From NCBI GenBank assembly GCA_022647565.1, contig JALCLA010000001.1, positions 434,001 through 498,000 of the forward strand: a DNA stretch of 64,000 nucleotides, given 5' to 3'. The notes under the pieces were generated by a model, which saw nothing but the letters and a program-made list of their open reading frames with translations, was not told the DNA's origin and searched no databases. Source of the stretch: Chiayiivirga sp. (GTDB taxonomy: Bacteria > Pseudomonadota > Gammaproteobacteria > Xanthomonadales > Xanthomonadaceae). The stretch's first letter is position 1, and each line of letters opens with the position of its first letter. Made by a program: the position numbers and the translations under genes. Positions 34,519 through 45,347 of the stretch are shown here, in pieces.

Positions 34519-37128
34519 TCAAGGCTCCGGCACCGCCACGCGCACCGGACCGATCGCATCCATCTCCCTGGCTTCGTCCGGCGTGCCGCCGCCGAACGTG
34601 AAGGCGGTCGCCTGCGGGGCCAGGGCGCGATAGCCACCGTCGTAGTCCCAGGTGTTGATGTACAGGCGTGCGCCGTCGAGCGTGGCGGGCGAACCCAGCG
34701 CCGTGGGCGGCAAGGTGAGGATCACACGCCGCCGCGCAAGGTCGAGCCGGAAGTGTCCGGCGTTCGACAGGGGCAGGCCTTCGTGCCGCGCATCGGCTGC
34801 CTCGGACGAGAACAGCGCATGGTTCCAGCCACCGAGGCGCACGCGATAGTGCCAACGCATTCCGTCCGGCAGCAACGCGTTCTGACCCGGCATCTGGCGC
34901 ACACCGCCCCTGCGATCGGGTAGTTCCAGGAACACTGTCAGCGCCACATGATCGAAGCCGTTGGGCGCATTCCAGCCGTGCACCAGCGCCTGTAGTTCGA
35001 TCTCGATCCGGAGCGCGCTGCCTGAGGTGAGTACGCGCAGTCCGCGCAAGTCGGCCGGCCGTTGCAGCCGCCACGCCGCATCCGTGGGATAGAGGTACGC
35101 GCCGCGCGGGCCATGGTCGTCGCCGGGCGCGTCGCGTCGGTGCAGGCGTTCGCGCCAGTCGCGTTCGACCCAGAATGCCTGCGGGCGCGACCCGCGCTGC
35201 CTCGCCTCGGACCAGACCATGACCTGGTGCTCCAGCGCCGGATCGACATGGGCATCGGTGCGCAGTCGCGCCTGCCAGCGTCCGCGTGCATCGGCCTGCA
35301 CGGTCCGCGCGTCGTCCAGTGTGCCGTCCAGCACCACCTGCAAGGCTTCGCCCGGTTGCGCGCGACCGCGCAGCCGCAGTTCGTCCCGAACCACCGTCCG
35401 GGCCAGCGCATCGAGTTGCGGCGCCGCCTCATCGACGATCGCGGCCTGCGGCCCGGCGTCGTGCCGTGCGCGCCAGACGAAGCCGGCCTGCGGCGCCAGC
35501 GCCAGGTCGATGCGACCACGCGCATCGACCCGCAACGACGGCGCATCGCCCTCGACCGCAAAGAGCGGCACCAGCCGCGTGCCCGGCGCGAGGCCCGTGT
35601 CGACCTGTGCGAGCAGGCTGCGGTGTGTGGCCGAGTTCAGCGCCACCAGCAATTGTTCCTCGCCTTCCTGCATCGCATACAACAGCGCGCCTGATGCGGC
35701 CGGGTTCGCGGCCAGCACCCGAGGCGTGCCGTGCATCAGCACGCGCTGGCCGCGGCGCAGGTCGGAGAGGCGGCGCAAGTAGCGCGCCAGCGGCGCCTGC
35801 GGATCGAAGTGATCGCGACCTTGCGCGCCATGGCCACGCGCGAACATCGCGGCGCGTGGCGCGGTGTAGCCCTGCTCGGTGCCGTAGTAGATCGTGGGGA
35901 TGCCGGGCAGGGTGTGGATGGCGAGCAGGGCCAGGCGCAGGCCGGCCTCGCTGCCGCCGGCGAGGAAACGATCCACGTCGTGGTTGTCGACGAAGCTGGG
36001 CATCAACCACGGTTGGGCGTGGACCTGCATCATGCGCTCGATGCGATGCGCCAGCACCGCGCTCGGCTGGCCGCGCGCGAACACGTCGAGCAGGCTGCCG
36101 TAGAGCGGGAAGTTGATCATCGCCGGCAGCAGTTCGCGCCCGTCCGCGTCGCGCACGTAGCCTTCGATCTTGCGTGCCATGGCGTCGGCGAACGGCGGGT
36201 CGATGCCGAAGCCTTCGCCGAACACGTGGAAGTTGTCGCGCCCGGTGCGGGCCGCGACGCGCCGCACGCCGGGTGCCGCAGGATCGTCGGCATCGAGGAA
36301 ATCGGCGAAGTACCCGGGCGGCACGTAGAACGCGGTGTCGATGCGGAACGCATCGACGCCGACCTGCTCGATCCAGTGCCCGTAGCTCGCGCGCAGCGCG
36401 CGCCGCACCACCGGGTTCCCTGTGTTGAGATCGTCGAGCGAAGCCAGCTGGTAGTCGTGTTCCTGGCGCGGGTCGTTGAAGTCGGTGATGTCGGGCGTCC
36501 AGTGATAGATGTCCTCGGCGCGCTGCGCCGGGTCGCGCGCGTCGTTGCGCGAGAACGGCCACGGCATCGATGCCGGCTGCGGGCGTCCGCCGGAATTGAC
36601 CGCGTAGTCGCGCGCCGGATCGCGCCCATCGTGTCCCGCCGGATAGGAGAAGTGATTGGCCGTGTGGTTAACCACCACGTCCTGGATCAGGTACATGTTG
36701 CGCGCGTGCAGTCCGCGCGCGAGGTTCTGGTAATCGGCGAGCGTGCCGAAATGCGGATCGACCTGCGCAAAGTGCGTTCCCCAATAGCCATGGTAGCCGC
36801 CGTAGCGCACGCTCTCGTCCCACCACTGGTGGCGCACCGGTGGCGTGATCCAAAGCGCCGTTGCGCCGATCTCGCGCAGGTAGTCGAGGCGGCGCGCTAG
36901 GCCTTGCAGGTCGCCGCCGCTGTAGCGCGCACCATCCTCCGGGGCGTACTCGCCCGCGCCCTGGTCGTTGTTGCCCGGGTCGCCGTCATCGAAGCGGTCG
37001 ATCATCGCGAAGTAGATGATCTGCTCGCGCCAGTCGGGCGAGGGCAGGTGCAGCGGGCCGGCATCGGCATGCGCCTGGGGCAGCCCGAGGCAGGCGGTCA
37101 GCGCGGCCATCAGCGCGAGGCGATGCAT
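34519..37128 (-). CDS. Exported GH13 alpha-amylase with C-terminal glucodextranase/DOMON-like domain
   Basis: An 869-residue exported enzyme (signal peptide 1-21) that would hydrolyse alpha-glucans. The GH13 barrel carries the nucleophile D264 (VDAFRIDTAF), acid/base E305 (HVFGEGFG) and D384 (FVDNHD); VVVNH near 151 is conserved region I. The C-terminal part after about residue 640 contains YLYPTDAAWRLQRPADLRGL and a beta-rich domain typical of glucodextranase-like carbohydrate modules. GGAG precedes ATG 37128. It is divergent from the TonB-dependent receptor gene, with a LacI-type operator candidate between them (37227-37240), so both are probably induced by maltodextrin. Confidence 0.9.
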   Translation of the reverse strand: MHRLALMAALTACLGLPQAHADAGPLHLPSPDWREQIIYFAMIDRFDDGDPGNNDQGAGEYAPEDGARYSGGDLQGLARRLDYLREIGATALWITPPVRHQWWDESVRYGGYHGYWGTHFAQVDPHFGTLADYQNLARGLHARNMYLIQDVVVNHTANHFSYPAGHDGRDPARDYAVNSGGRPQPASMPWPFSRNDARDPAQRAEDIYHWTPDITDFNDPRQEHDYQLASLDDLNTGNPVVRRALRASYGHWIEQVGVDAFRIDTAFYVPPGYFADFLDADDPAAPGVRRVAARTGRDNFHVFGEGFGIDPPFADAMARKIEGYVRDADGRELLPAMINFPLYGSLLDVFARGQPSAVLAHRIERMMQVHAQPWLMPSFVDNHDVDRFLAGGSEAGLRLALLAIHTLPGIPTIYYGTEQGYTAPRAAMFARGHGAQGRDHFDPQAPLARYLRRLSDLRRGQRVLMHGTPRVLAANPAASGALLYAMQEGEEQLLVALNSATHRSLLAQVDTGLAPGTRLVPLFAVEGDAPSLRVDARGRIDLALAPQAGFVWRARHDAGPQAAIVDEAAPQLDALARTVVRDELRLRGRAQPGEALQVVLDGTLDDARTVQADARGRWQARLRTDAHVDPALEHQVMVWSEARQRGSRPQAFWVERDWRERLHRRDAPGDDHGPRGAYLYPTDAAWRLQRPADLRGLRVLTSGSALRIEIELQALVHGWNAPNGFDHVALTVFLELPDRRGGVRQMPGQNALLPDGMRWHYRVRLGGWNHALFSSEAADARHEGLPLSNAGHFRLDLARRRVILTLPPTALGSPATLDGARLYINTWDYDGGYRALAPQATAFTFGGGTPDEAREMDAIGPVRVAVPEP

Positions 37129-37226
37129 CGGTTTCTCCGGTAACGCTTCGGTGCGGCACGCGCGGCGGCGATGCAGTGCGTGCTTTCGGTACTCACTGTA
37201 GGTGAGCGCAATGCGACGTTCTTGCA

Positions 37227-37240
37227 TGAATACGTATGCA
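37227..37240. promoter_or_regulatory. LacI-type operator candidate 1 (amylase / TonB receptor)
   Basis: TGAATACGTATGCA, a palindrome centred on CG, in the 246-bp divergent gap 37129-37374. It is preceded by TTGCA, giving extra dyad symmetry. It shares its core with the sites at 40295, 50418 and 53150. Confidence 0.7.
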
Positions 37241-37374
37241 AGCCGTTATGCAGCGCGAGGCCACGGTCTAGGATGCCGCCACGGTATCCGCAGCCTCGGT
37301 GCATGCGGGTCGGGACGCGCGTGTCGGGGTGACGCGGCGTTCATTCCAACGAATCGTTCGCAGTGGAGGGGTCC

Positions 37375-40164
37375 ATGGTGAAGTTCAAGCGCAATGTGCT
37401 GAGCGCCGCGCTGGCGTCGGCCATCCTGATGCAGGCCCAGTTCGTGCTGGCGCAGGAATCGTCCGATCCGGCCACGGTCGCGGCGACGGAAGACACGGCT
37501 GAAGCCGCGCGCAAGCGCCGCGCCAAGCAGGAGCCGGCCGAGCTCGAAGCCATCGAGGTCACTGGCATCCGCGCCGGCATCGAGAGCGCGCTGGCGGTGA
37601 AGAAGGATGCCACCTCGATCGTCGAGGCCGTCTCCGCCGAAGACATCGGCAAGTTGCCCGATGTCAGCATCGCCGAGTCGATCGCGCGCCTGCCGGGCCT
37701 GGCGGCGCAGCGCGTCGCGGGGCGCGCCCAGGTCATCAGCGTGCGCGGGCTCTCGCCCGACTTCGCCACCACCTTGCTCAACGGCCGCGAGATGGTGAGC
37801 ACTGGCGACAACCGCAGCGTGGAGTTCGATCAGTACCCCTCCGAGTTGATGAGCGGCGTCACCGTGTACAAGACCCCGGACGCAGGCCTCGTGGGCCAGG
37901 GTTTGTCGGGCACGCTCGACATGCAGACCGTGCGCCCGCTCAACTACGACAAGGGCGCGATCGTGGTTGGCGCGCGCGGCCAGCACAATTCGCTCGGCTC
38001 GGCGGCGAATGCCGACGCCATCGGCAATCGCCTGAACGCCAGCTACGTGGGCCAATCGGTGGATCGCCGCTTCGGCTTCGCCATCGGCTTCTCGCATGCC
38101 GATACGCCGATCCAGGAAGACCAGGTCGGGCTGTACGAACCATGGCGCGCCATCGGTGATGGCTGGCGTCCCGGCGTTCCCGCCGGCACCTTCTACTCGG
38201 ACGGCATCAAGGCGCTGCGCCGCACCGGCGACCTCAAGCGCGACGGCGTGATGGCCACGCTCGAGTTCCGTCCCGATGACTGGACCAGCACCTTCGACCT
38301 GTTCTATTCCCGCGCCGAGCAGGAGGACACCGCCAACCAGTTCGAGGTCAACCTCGGCGACTACAACGGCGGCTACGATCGGCTCAACATCACCGGCGCG
38401 CAGATCAATCCCAACGGCACCTTCACCGGCGGTACGGCCGGAAACCTGTATCCGCTGGTGCGCGGCATGTACAACAAGCGCGAGGACGAGATCCGCGCCT
38501 TCGGCTGGAACAACGAGTTCAACCTGGGCCAGGCCATCGTGGTGGCGGATGTCAGCTGGTCGGAAGCCAAGCGCGACGAACTGAGCCTGGAGAACAACAC
38601 CCAGCTGGCGCCGGCGCCGCAGCTCGATTCGCTGGCGCTGGCCTTCTCCGGCAACGGCTTCTCGCAGATGGTGCCGGGGCGCGACTACTCCGACCCGAGC
38701 ACGCTGTTCCTGCGCAATACGATCTACGGCTCCGGTTACGGCAAGGTGCCGACGGTGGACGATGAACTGTTCGGTGCGCGGCTCGGCGTATCGCTGCCGG
38801 CGCCGGATGCGATCGCGAACGTGTTCTACGACTTCGAGTTCGGCATCAACTACGCCGACCGCGAGAAGGAGAAGCACCAGCCCGAGGCCAGCATCAATGT
38901 CGGCGCCCAGGGCGACACCACGATCGCGAACGACCTGCAATACGGCCTGGTCGACCTCGGCTTTGCCGGCGTCGGCCTGATCCCCTCGTGGAACGTGCCG
39001 GGCGCGGTTGACCGCTACATGACCTTCGCCCCGAACGAGGACGCGCCCTACCTGGTGGCCAAGGCCTGGATCGTGTCGGAGGAAATCAGCACCGGTTACC
39101 TCAAGGCCAACATCGACAGCCAGTGGGGCTCGGTGCCGGTGCGCGGCAACCTCGGGCTGCAGCTGCAGCACACCGACCAGTCCTCGCGCGCCAACGTGTT
39201 CGACCAGACCCGTCCGGCCGGCCAGCAGATCCGCCCCTTCGAAGGCGGCAAGACCTATTCCGACGTGTTGCCGAGCCTGAACCTGTCGTTTGCGCTCAGC
39301 GACGAACAGCAGCTGCGCGTGGCGCTGGCGCGCCAGATCGCGCGGGCGCGCGTCGACCAGCTGCGTGCCTCGCTCGACTTCGGCATCGACAGCGCGACCG
39401 GCAAGCCCGGGGCCAGCGGCGGCAATCCGGAACTCGACCCGTGGATCGCCAATGCATTCGACCTCTCGTGGGAGCGCTACTTCGGCGAACGCGCCTACGT
39501 GGCGGCGGCCTTCTTCTACAAGGACCTCTCCAGCTACATCTACACCCAGACCCGCGACGGCTACGACTTTTCCGACCTGATCGCCGGCTACGTGCCACCG
39601 CCGGGTTCACCCGCGGCGCAACCCACCGGCACCTTCAGCGCACCGTTCAACGGCCAGGGCGGCACCTTGCGTGGCATCGAACTCTCGGCCTCGTTGCCGC
39701 TGGACCTGTTCAGCCCGAGCCTGGAAGGCTTCGGTCTGATCGCCAGCGCCAGCTTCAACGACAGCAGCATCCAGATCCGCGACCCGGACAGCGCCAGCAG
39801 CGTGGGCAGCGGCGATATCGACCTGCCGGGACTCTCCAAGCGCGTCTACAACCTCACCGCCTACTACGAGCGCGAGGGCTTCGAGGCCCGCATCAGCCAG
39901 CGGCGGCGCGCCGATTTCATCGGCGAGATCGGAAACTTCGCCGGCAACCGCACCCTGCGCTACGTGGTGGGCGAGGAGATCACCGACGCACAACTGAGCT
40001 ATGCCTTCGGCGAAGGCAGTTCGCTGCACGGCCTGACCCTGCTGCTGCAGGCCAGCAACCTCACCAACGAGGCCTACCAGACCTACGCCGAAACCCGCGA
40101 TCGCCCGCTCGAGTACATCAAGTGGGGTCGTACGATCCTGCTGGGAGCGTCCTACCGGTTCTGA
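37375..40164 (+). CDS. TonB-dependent outer-membrane receptor, probable maltodextrin importer
   Basis: A 929-residue outer-membrane protein: signal peptide (about 1-30), a TonB-box-like ELEAIEVTG (about 54-62), a plug domain (SIVEAVSAEDIGKLPDVSIAE; RVAGRAQVISVRGLSPDF), and a beta-barrel ending in the aromatic ILLGASYRF. The plug form is the one found in sugar-uptake receptors of Caulobacter and Xanthomonas. Substrate assignment as maltodextrin rests on the divergent amylase and the shared operator motif. GGAGGGG precedes ATG 37375. A strong terminator follows at 40244. Confidence 0.92.
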   Translation: MVKFKRNVLSAALASAILMQAQFVLAQESSDPATVAATEDTAEAARKRRAKQEPAELEAIEVTGIRAGIESALAVKKDATSIVEAVSAEDIGKLPDVSIAESIARLPGLAAQRVAGRAQVISVRGLSPDFATTLLNGREMVSTGDNRSVEFDQYPSELMSGVTVYKTPDAGLVGQGLSGTLDMQTVRPLNYDKGAIVVGARGQHNSLGSAANADAIGNRLNASYVGQSVDRRFGFAIGFSHADTPIQEDQVGLYEPWRAIGDGWRPGVPAGTFYSDGIKALRRTGDLKRDGVMATLEFRPDDWTSTFDLFYSRAEQEDTANQFEVNLGDYNGGYDRLNITGAQINPNGTFTGGTAGNLYPLVRGMYNKREDEIRAFGWNNEFNLGQAIVVADVSWSEAKRDELSLENNTQLAPAPQLDSLALAFSGNGFSQMVPGRDYSDPSTLFLRNTIYGSGYGKVPTVDDELFGARLGVSLPAPDAIANVFYDFEFGINYADREKEKHQPEASINVGAQGDTTIANDLQYGLVDLGFAGVGLIPSWNVPGAVDRYMTFAPNEDAPYLVAKAWIVSEEISTGYLKANIDSQWGSVPVRGNLGLQLQHTDQSSRANVFDQTRPAGQQIRPFEGGKTYSDVLPSLNLSFALSDEQQLRVALARQIARARVDQLRASLDFGIDSATGKPGASGGNPELDPWIANAFDLSWERYFGERAYVAAAFFYKDLSSYIYTQTRDGYDFSDLIAGYVPPPGSPAAQPTGTFSAPFNGQGGTLRGIELSASLPLDLFSPSLEGFGLIASASFNDSSIQIRDPDSASSVGSGDIDLPGLSKRVYNLTAYYEREGFEARISQRRRADFIGEIGNFAGNRTLRYVVGEEITDAQLSYAFGEGSSLHGLTLLLQASNLTNEAYQTYAETRDRPLEYIKWGRTILLGASYRF

Positions 40165-40207
40165 CGCACGCTGATATCCGATTGTCGGTTCTGACGAGCG
40201 TAGGAGC

Positions 40208-40240
40208 GTAGGCCGCGAAGCGGCCGAAGTCGAAGGATGC
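40208..40240. repeat. Half-unit fragment of the 126-bp repeat family
   Basis: The complement of 40208-40240 reads GCATCCTTCGACTTCGGCC then GCTTCGCGGCCTAC, matching the left half of unit seven of the array at 31966-32847 with one difference in 33 bases. It lies just after the receptor gene. Confidence 0.75.
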
Positions 40241-40243
40241 CCC

Positions 40244-40274
40244 AACCCCGCCGGGCCATCCGGCGGGGTTTTTT
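40244..40274 (+). terminator. Intrinsic terminator after the TonB-dependent receptor
   Basis: An 11-bp perfect stem (AACCCCGCCGG / CCGGCGGGGTT) with a five-base loop, followed by TTTT. It separates the receptor gene from the zwf operon. Confidence 0.92.
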
Positions 40275-40294
40275 GTGGATGGGCGCCGGCGATC

Positions 40295-40308
40295 TGCAAA
40301 CGTATGCA
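40295..40308. promoter_or_regulatory. LacI-type operator candidate 2 (zwf operon)
   Basis: TGCAAACGTATGCA, 56 bp before zwf, just upstream of a possible promoter (TTGGGC at 40310, TAGATT at 40334). It shares the ACGTAT core and outer TGC/GCA with the other three sites. Confidence 0.65.
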
Positions 40309-40364
40309 GTTGGGCGCGCCGCCCGCTTCGCGCTAGATTGGCGCAAACCCCGCGAAGGAACCGC

Positions 40365-41831
40365 ATGACCGGCCACGCCGCTTCCCTGCTCACCGTCTTC
40401 GGCGCCACCGGCGACCTGGCGCAGCGCATGTTGCTGCCCTCGCTCTACGGCCTGCAGGGCGATGGCTTGCTGCCGCGCGAATTGCGCATCCTCGGCACGG
40501 CGCGCAGCGACCTGAACCGCGACGCTTTCCGCCAGCTGGTGGCGCGCAGCATCGAACAGCGGGTGCCGGCGGCCGAGCGCAACGAAGCCACGCTGCGCGC
40601 CCTGCTCGAACGCATGGATTACTGCGCGGCATCGGTCGAGGGCGCGGCCTCGATGCAACCGTTGACCGAGGCGATCCGCGCGGCGCGCGGCACGGGCGAC
40701 GCGGTCTATCACCTCAGCACTGCGCCGCGCCACTACGCACCGCTGTGCAGCGCGCTGGGCGAGGCCGGCCTGACCGATGCCGGTACCCGGGTATTGCTGG
40801 AGAAGCCCATCGGCCACGATCTCGCCACCTCGATCGCGATCAACGACGGCGTGGCCGCGGTATTCGACGAGGACCGCGTGTTCCGGGTCGACCACTACCT
40901 CGGCAAGGAAGGCGTGCAGAACCTGCTGGCGCTGCGTTTCGGCAATGCCCTGTTCGAGCCCCTGTGGAATGCGCGGCACGTGGAGCAGGTGCAGATCACG
41001 GTGGCCGAATCCGTCGGGCTCGAAGGCCGCGGCGACTACTACGACCACTCCGGCGCGATGCGCGACATGCTGCAGAACCACCTGTTGCAGCTGCTGTGCC
41101 TCACCGCGATGGAGCCGCCTTCGCATTTCGACCCGAATGCGGTGCGCAACGAGAAGGTCAAGGTGCTGGAGTCGCTGCGCGTCATCGGTGGCGACGAGGT
41201 GCGGCAGGAAAGCGTGGCCGGGCAATACAGCGCCGGCGCGATCGACGGCGTCGCGGTGCCGGGTTATCGGGAAGAACTGGGACGCGCCAGCGACACCGAA
41301 ACCTTCGTCGCCTTGCGCGCCCAGATCGACAACTGGCGCTGGTCGGGCGTGCCCTTCTACCTGCGCACCGGCAAGCGCCTGGCGCGGCGTTGCACCGAGA
41401 TCTACCTACAGTTCCGCGCCGTGCCGCATTCGATCTTCGACGCCACCGGCGCGCAGGTGGCACCCAATGCGATGCTGATCCGGCTGCAGCCGGACGAAGG
41501 CATCGAGTTGCGCCTGATGAACAAGACCCCGGGCCTGGATCGGAGCGGGCTGAAGCTCTCGCGCGTGGCGCTGGACCTCGACCTGCACGAGGAGTTTGCC
41601 GCGCACCGCCGGCGCATTTCCTACGAACGCCTGTATCTGGACGCGCTCGAAGGCAATGGCACCTTGTTCGTGCGGCGCGACGAAACCGAAGCCGCGTGGC
41701 GCTGGGTCGATGCGATCTTCGCCGGCTGGAAGGCGCAAGGCATGGCGCCAAGACCCTATCCGGCCGGCACCTGGGGCCCCGGCAGCGCGGTGACCCTCAC
41801 CGAACGCCACGGCCACAGCTGGCGCGAGTGA
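40365..41831 (+). CDS. zwf: Glucose-6-phosphate 1-dehydrogenase
   Basis: A 488-residue cytoplasmic enzyme oxidising glucose 6-phosphate to 6-phosphogluconolactone with NADP or NAD. The nucleotide-binding loop GATGDLAQRMLLPSLYGL is at residues 13-30, EKPIGHD and the catalytic region RVDHYLGKEGVQN (about 180) follow, and the ending PAGTWGPGSA is typical. AAGGAA precedes ATG 40365. It opens an operon zwf-pgl-edd-glk-eda in which every junction overlaps by 1 to 4 bases, so translation is coupled. Confidence 0.96.
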   Translation: MTGHAASLLTVFGATGDLAQRMLLPSLYGLQGDGLLPRELRILGTARSDLNRDAFRQLVARSIEQRVPAAERNEATLRALLERMDYCAASVEGAASMQPLTEAIRAARGTGDAVYHLSTAPRHYAPLCSALGEAGLTDAGTRVLLEKPIGHDLATSIAINDGVAAVFDEDRVFRVDHYLGKEGVQNLLALRFGNALFEPLWNARHVEQVQITVAESVGLEGRGDYYDHSGAMRDMLQNHLLQLLCLTAMEPPSHFDPNAVRNEKVKVLESLRVIGGDEVRQESVAGQYSAGAIDGVAVPGYREELGRASDTETFVALRAQIDNWRWSGVPFYLRTGKRLARRCTEIYLQFRAVPHSIFDATGAQVAPNAMLIRLQPDEGIELRLMNKTPGLDRSGLKLSRVALDLDLHEEFAAHRRRISYERLYLDALEGNGTLFVRRDETEAAWRWVDAIFAGWKAQGMAPRPYPAGTWGPGSAVTLTERHGHSWRE

Positions 41832-42535
41832 TGGGCTGGGTCGAATACCGCTATCGCGATCGCGACGCGATGCAAGCGGCGCTGGCGGAGAATCTGCGCG
41901 CGCACATCGACGAGGCGCTCGCGCAACGTGGCCGGGCCTGGCTGGCACTGGCCGGAGGAGCGACACCCTTGCCCGTGTACCGCGAGCTGGCGCGATGCGC
42001 GTTCGACTGGTCGGGGGTGAGCGTGGTCCCGAGCGATGAACGCTGCGTGCCGCACGCGCACCCGGCCTGCAACCTGGGCGCGCTGGCGACGAGTTTCGCC
42101 GCGGCGCGCGGCATCGATCTGGTGCCACTGAGTCGGGCCGACGGCGAGGCCGGCGCCTCGCTCGTGCTGGCGCAGGCGGCCCTCGCGGCGCGCTCGCAAC
42201 GTTTCGACGCGATCCTGCTCGGCATGGGCAACGATGCCCACACCGCCTCGCTGTTTCCCGGCGCACCGCAGCTGCAAGCCGCACTCGCGCCCGACGCACC
42301 GGATGTGCTGCGCATCGACCCCGAGCCCTTGCCGCCCGACGCGCCGTTCCCGCGCATCACGCTCAGCGCCGCGCGCCTGCGCCGCACCCGCGCCGCGCAC
42401 CTGTGCATCGTGGGCGAGGCCAAGCGTGAAGCCTTGCAGCGCGCCCAGGCTTCGCATGATGCGCTGCGCACCCCGATCTCGGCCTTGTTGCATGCGGAGG
42501 ATCTTCGCCTGCACCTGCACTGGAGTCCTGCATGA
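41831..42535 (+). CDS. pgl: 6-phosphogluconolactonase (DevB type)
   Basis: A 234-residue enzyme hydrolysing 6-phosphogluconolactone. Motifs [21 protein letters not shown] and [14 protein letters not shown] are those of the NagB-like lactonase family. Its ATG overlaps the zwf stop by one base. Together with zwf and edd it feeds the Entner-Doudoroff pathway. Confidence 0.94.
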   Translation: MGWVEYRYRDRDAMQAALAENLRAHIDEALAQRGRAWLALAGGATPLPVYRELARCAFDWSGVSVVPSDERCVPHAHPACNLGALATSFAAARGIDLVPLSRADGEAGASLVLAQAALAARSQRFDAILLGMGNDAHTASLFPGAPQLQAALAPDAPDVLRIDPEPLPPDAPFPRITLSAARLRRTRAAHLCIVGEAKREALQRAQASHDALRTPISALLHAEDLRLHLHWSPA

Positions 42536-44355
42536 GCCTGCACCCGGTCGTGGAGCGCGTCACCGCGCGCATCATGGAGCGCAGCAGCGCCACGCGCGCC
42601 GACTATCTCGCGCGCATGGACGCGGCGCGAGACGGCGGCCCGGCGCGCAGCAGGCTTTCCTGCGGCAACCTCGCGCATGGCTTCGCGGCTTCGGGCAGCG
42701 ACAAGCCGATGCTGCGCGGCGGTCGCGGCGGCAACCTTGCCATCGTCACCGCCTACAACGACATGCTTTCGGCGCACCAACCGCTGGAGCACTACCCGAC
42801 GCTCATCCGCAGCGCAGCGCGCAACGCGGGCGGCGCGGCGCAGGTCGCTGGCGGCGTGCCGGCGATGTGCGACGGCGTCACCCAGGGCCGTGCCGGCATG
42901 GAGCTGTCGCTGTTCTCGCGCGACGTGATCGCGATGGCCACGGCCGTGTCGATGTCGCACGAAATGTTCGACGGCATGCTGCTGCTGGGCGTGTGCGACA
43001 AGATCGTGCCGGGCCTGCTGATCGGCGCGCTCGGTTTCGGACACCTGCCCGCGATCTTCGTGCCCGCCGGGCCGATGACCTCGGGCCTGCCGAACAAGGA
43101 GAAGGCCGCGGTGCGGCAGCGCTACGCCGAAGGCAAGGCCACGCGCGAGGAACTGCTCGACGCCGAGTCGAAGTCCTACCACGGCCCCGGCACCTGCACC
43201 TTCTACGGCACCGCGAATTCGAACCAGATGTTCCTGGAGATGATGGGCCTGATGCTGCCGGGCATGGCCTTCGTCAATCCCGGCACGCCGCTGCGCGACG
43301 CGCTCACCGTGGCGGCCACCGAGCGCGCCCTGGCGATCACCGCGCTGGGCGAGCACTACGCGCCGCTGGCGCACACGGTTGACGAGAAGGCGATCGTCAA
43401 CGCCATGGTGGGCCTCGCCGCCACCGGCGGCTCCACCAACCACGCGATCCATCTGGTCGCGATCGCGCGTGCCGCCGGCATCGCGATCGACTGGGACGAT
43501 CTGGACGAGCTCTCGCGCGTCACACCCTTGCTGGCGCGGGTGTATCCGAACGGCGCCGCCGACGTGAACCACTTCCAGGCCGCGGGCGGCATGGGCTACA
43601 CGATCCGGGAGTTGCTCGGTGCCGGCCTGCTGCATCCGGATATCCGTTGCGTGCACGGCGGCGATCTGCACGGGCAGGCGCGCGAGCCGTGGCTGGACGA
43701 GCTGGTGCTGCGTTGGCGCGAGCCGCCGGCGAGCTCGTTCGACGAGTCGGTGTTGCGGCCGGCGCGCGCACCGTTCGACCGCGAAGGCGGCCTGCGTCGA
43801 CTCGAAGGCAATCTCGGCCGCGCCGTGGTCAAGCTGTCGGCAGTGGCACCGGAGCATCGCGCGCTGACCGCGCCGGCACGCATCTTCGACTCGCAGGATG
43901 CGCTGCTGGCGGCGTTCAAGGCCGGCGCGCTGGATCAGGGCGACTTCGTCGCCGTGGTGCGCGGCCAGGGGCCACGCGCCAACGGCATGCCCGAGTTGCA
44001 CAAGCTCACGCCGGCACTGGGCGTGATGCAGGATCGCGGCCAGCGCGTCGCCCTGCTCACCGATGGCCGCATGTCGGGGGCGTCGGGCAAGGTACTGGCC
44101 GCGATCCATCTCACGCCCGAGGCGGCCTGCCACGGCGCAATTGCGAAACTGCGCGATGGCGACCTCGTGTGCATCGACGCCGTGGCCGGCGTGCTGGAGG
44201 CGCAGGTTGAAGCGGGCGAGTGGGCGGCGCGCGCGACGCAGCCGATCGATGCCGCATCCAGCCGGGAGGGCGTGGGCCGCGAACTGTTCGGCCTGATGCG
44301 CGCCAACGCGGGCACGGCCGAGGAAGGTGCTTGCAGCCTGTTCGTGCGCGCATGA
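42532..44355 (+). CDS. edd: Phosphogluconate dehydratase
   Basis: A 607-residue dehydratase converting 6-phosphogluconate to 2-keto-3-deoxy-6-phosphogluconate (KDPG), with an iron-sulfur cluster. Conserved blocks are [56 protein letters not shown] and [12 protein letters not shown]; cysteines in the second and third blocks are the likely cluster ligands. It starts in the pgl stop (4-base overlap) and overlaps glk. Confidence 0.96.
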   Translation: MSLHPVVERVTARIMERSSATRADYLARMDAARDGGPARSRLSCGNLAHGFAASGSDKPMLRGGRGGNLAIVTAYNDMLSAHQPLEHYPTLIRSAARNAGGAAQVAGGVPAMCDGVTQGRAGMELSLFSRDVIAMATAVSMSHEMFDGMLLLGVCDKIVPGLLIGALGFGHLPAIFVPAGPMTSGLPNKEKAAVRQRYAEGKATREELLDAESKSYHGPGTCTFYGTANSNQMFLEMMGLMLPGMAFVNPGTPLRDALTVAATERALAITALGEHYAPLAHTVDEKAIVNAMVGLAATGGSTNHAIHLVAIARAAGIAIDWDDLDELSRVTPLLARVYPNGAADVNHFQAAGGMGYTIRELLGAGLLHPDIRCVHGGDLHGQAREPWLDELVLRWREPPASSFDESVLRPARAPFDREGGLRRLEGNLGRAVVKLSAVAPEHRALTAPARIFDSQDALLAAFKAGALDQGDFVAVVRGQGPRANGMPELHKLTPALGVMQDRGQRVALLTDGRMSGASGKVLAAIHLTPEAACHGAIAKLRDGDLVCIDAVAGVLEAQVEAGEWAARATQPIDAASSREGVGRELFGLMRANAGTAEEGACSLFVRA

Positions 44356-45347
44356 GCCGGTTCGACCTGGTCGGCGATGTCGGCGGCACCAACGCGCGCT
44401 TCGCCCTGACCGATCCGGATGCGCCGGAGATCGGCATGATCGAGGCGCGCTCGCTGCCCAATGCCGGGTTCGCGTCGCTGCAGCATGCGATCGAACACTA
44501 CCTGGCGCAGGTGCAGGTACGGCCGCGCCGCGCCGCGATCGCGGTGGCCTCTCCGGTGGACGCGGACGAGATCCGCCTCACCAATCGCGCCTGGTCGTTC
44601 AGTCGCGCCGAGTTGCAGCGCGTGCTGGCGCTGGAGGAGTTGCGCCTGCTGAACGACTTCGGCGCCGTGGCCTGGGCCGTGCCGACCCTGAAATCGGACG
44701 AGCGCGTCGCGCTTTACGGTCCGGTACGTACCGCGCCGCTGGGGCCGATCAGCGTGATCGGCCCGGGCACCGGGCTCGGCGTCGGCTTGCTGGTGGGTTC
44801 CGCCCGGCACGGATGGCATGTGGTGGAAACCGAAGGCGGGCATGTGAGCTTCGCGCCGCTGGGCGAGGAAGAAGAGATCATCGCGCGCTGGCTCACCGCG
44901 CGCTTTGGCCGCGCCTCGACCGAACGCGTGCTGAGCGGCGACGGCCTGAGCTGCATCGACGCGGCCTTGCGCGGCGAGGAAGCGCGCCCGCCCGCGGGCC
45001 GGCCGCCGCGGTTGCGCGATCCGGCCGATATTGTTGCTGCCGCGCTCGACGGCCACGACCATGCCGCGCGCCGCGCGCTGGCGCGCTTTTGCGCCGTGTT
45101 CGGCTCGGTTGCGGGCGACGCGGCGCTGATCCACGGCGCGCGCAGCGTCATGATCGCGGGCGGCATCGTGCCGCGCTTCATCTCCTTCTTGCGCAGCAGC
45201 GCGTTCCGCGAGCGCTTCCTCGCCAAGGGCCGGTTCGCGGCGTACCTTGAAGCGGTCTCGGTCGAGATCGTCACGCATCGCCATCCCGGCCTGCTTGGCG
45301 CGGCGGCGGCACTGCGCCATACCCCTGCCACGGAGCCAATCGCATGA
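44352..45347 (+). CDS. glk: Glucokinase
   Basis: A 331-residue hexokinase-fold enzyme phosphorylating glucose with ATP. The phosphate loop [14 protein letters not shown] is at residues 7-20; [13 protein letters not shown] carries the catalytic Asp; [12 protein letters not shown] and [11 protein letters not shown] follow, as in the Glk (not ROK) family. Overlap with edd (4 bases) and eda (4 bases) places it in the Entner-Doudoroff operon, where it would use glucose released by the amylase and glucosidase enzymes. Confidence 0.95.
   Translation: MSRFDLVGDVGGTNARFALTDPDAPEIGMIEARSLPNAGFASLQHAIEHYLAQVQVRPRRAAIAVASPVDADEIRLTNRAWSFSRAELQRVLALEELRLLNDFGAVAWAVPTLKSDERVALYGPVRTAPLGPISVIGPGTGLGVGLLVGSARHGWHVVETEGGHVSFAPLGEEEEIIARWLTARFGRASTERVLSGDGLSCIDAALRGEEARPPAGRPPRLRDPADIVAAALDGHDHAARRALARFCAVFGSVAGDAALIHGARSVMIAGGIVPRFISFLRSSAFRERFLAKGRFAAYLEAVSVEIVTHRHPGLLGAAAALRHTPATEPIA

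Noticed and set aside
40745..41830. Upstream extension of the pgl frame through zwf
   Set aside because: The family start at 41831 overlaps the zwf stop as expected in the operon; the extension has no lactonase sequence.
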